Of a DNA stretch of 64,000 nt, positions 63,509 through 64,000 are shown in pieces. The notes under the pieces were generated by a model. That model saw only the letters and a list, made by a program, of their open reading frames with translations, ran no database searches and was not told where the DNA came from. The stretch spans positions 583,977 to 647,976 of the forward strand of contig NZ_SCOM01000003.1 in the NCBI RefSeq assembly GCF_005508865.1, written 5' to 3'. The DNA comes from Pseudomonas sp. F(2018) (lineage in GTDB: Bacteria; Pseudomonadota; Gammaproteobacteria; Pseudomonadales; Pseudomonadaceae). The position numbers were made by a program, and so were the translations under genes. Position 1 is the first letter of the stretch; every line of letters begins with the position of its first letter.

Positions 63509-64000
63509 TTATTTCGACTCGTTGCGTAGTCATCGGCGCCGGACGGAATAACCAGCTCATCCCATACCAAGTGGACATCGGCAGTTTCCATGGCGCTGGT
63601 CTGTAGGCGTGGATGACGGCCGTCAAGGTCGCTTCTCGACAGCTGGGGGGCACTTTCACTAGGCAGGATGATGGCGGCTTTGACGCCTGGTATTGGATTG
63701 CCGTGGCGGGTGACAAAGCGGACTTGCTCGTCGTAGCGCTCCTGTCTCTGGGCATGATCAAGCAAGTTACCTGCACGGGCCTGATCGGCGATCCAGGGCA
63801 GCACGGCAGGGAGGATGGAGAGGCCGCTGCCTGCGCCTGGCGCACCGCCGGAGTTCATCTTGATCGTCGCGCCGCTGAGGGTGACGCCACTGGGGTCGAG
63901 TTTGAGCCAGCTGCCGCCGCCCTTGGCGGTGAGTTCCATGCCGGCGTCGATGACTACCTTGCTGCCGGCGTAGTAGTGGATCTCGTTGCCCGCCTCAACA
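63505..64000 (-). CDS. vgrG: VgrG C-terminus with transthyretin-like extension (runs off right edge)
   Basis: The minus-strand frame enters from 64000. It begins in the repetitive beta-helix end of VgrG (EIHYYAGSKVVIDAGMELTA; GGGSWLKLDPSGVTLSGATI; KMNSGG), the DUF2345-type C-terminus. It then adds about 100 residues: a linker (LSILPAVLPWIADQARAGNL) and a domain reading YDEQVRFVTRHGNPIPGVKA with later TADVHLVWDELVIP. That pattern resembles the transthyretin-like cargo-binding domain of some VgrGs. It ends ATGA-coupled to the effector gene. The N-terminus is outside the window. Confidence 0.8.
   Translation of the reverse strand, partial: VEAGNEIHYYAGSKVVIDAGMELTAKGGGSWLKLDPSGVTLSGATIKMNSGGAPGAGSGLSILPAVLPWIADQARAGNLLDHAQRQERYDEQVRFVTRHGNPIPGVKAAIILPSESAPQLSRSDLDGRHPRLQTSAMETADVHLVWDELVIPSGADDYATSRNK

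Overview
The window is a piece of a high-GC Pseudomonas chromosome, probably from the P. aeruginosa/P. alcaligenes side of the genus. The basis is a type VI secretion cluster with the gene order of P. aeruginosa HSI-II, plus typical pseudomonad housekeeping genes (uvrD, a YegQ/TrhP-type U32 gene, piuC, a Tat-exported PhoX) and typical pseudomonad intergenic repeats. I saw no rRNA, tRNA, CRISPR array, prophage or insertion sequence.

1-21839: a complete H2-type T6SS cluster, entirely on the minus strand and read from right to left: tssA, tssB, tssC, tssE, an extra lipoprotein gene, tssF, tssG, clpV, sfa (sigma-54 activator), a 45-residue lipoprotein (orfX), fha, tssJ, tssK, tssL, tssM, stp (PP2C phosphatase), stk (kinase), then the first 358 codons of a vgrG. 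Most junctions overlap (ATGA, TGATG, TAATG) or are under 25 bp, so this looks like one long operon. Upstream of tssA, 21840-22343 is AT-rich and holds a striking array of four TGYGCA boxes spaced exactly 12 bp apart.

22344-27219: small envelope genes (a DUF3617 protein, a LemA/DUF2207 pair, a cysteine-rich secreted protein, a COG0523 metal-chaperone GTPase).

27301-34125: a probable polyester/lipid utilisation locus. It has an extracellular medium-chain-length PHA depolymerase divergent from a DUF1302/DUF1329 outer-membrane pair, then a TetR regulator and two alpha/beta hydrolases. The two divergent core promoters share an 11-bp element.

34127-40090: small uncharacterised genes, a zinc-ribbon protein, a DUF2946/PepSY membrane pair and an acyl-CoA thioesterase.

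40095-43748: a gamma-glutamylpolyamine-synthetase-like gene and a class III aminotransferase, divergent from a GntR/FCD regulator. The intergenic region carries two identical TGTGATCACA palindromes exactly 63 bp apart and an 18-codon upstream ORF with the better ribosome-binding site.

43852-57000: a TPR response regulator with a cytosolic kinase, piuC, a pectinacetylesterase/Notum-family esterase, a SUKH protein, phoX, a DEDD exonuclease, a Tim44-like protein, a TetR regulator and uvrD.

57071-64000: a membrane PAS-PAS-GGDEF-EAL protein, the U32-family gene, and then a second T6SS locus running in from the right edge: the C-terminus of a VgrG with a transthyretin-like extension, a DUF2515-like probable effector, a probable immunity lipoprotein and a small membrane protein. 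These are linked by ATGA overlaps and are visibly less GC-rich than their neighbours. This VgrG cargo module is the best candidate for a poorly described system, and it could be fired by the T6SS machine at the other end of the window.
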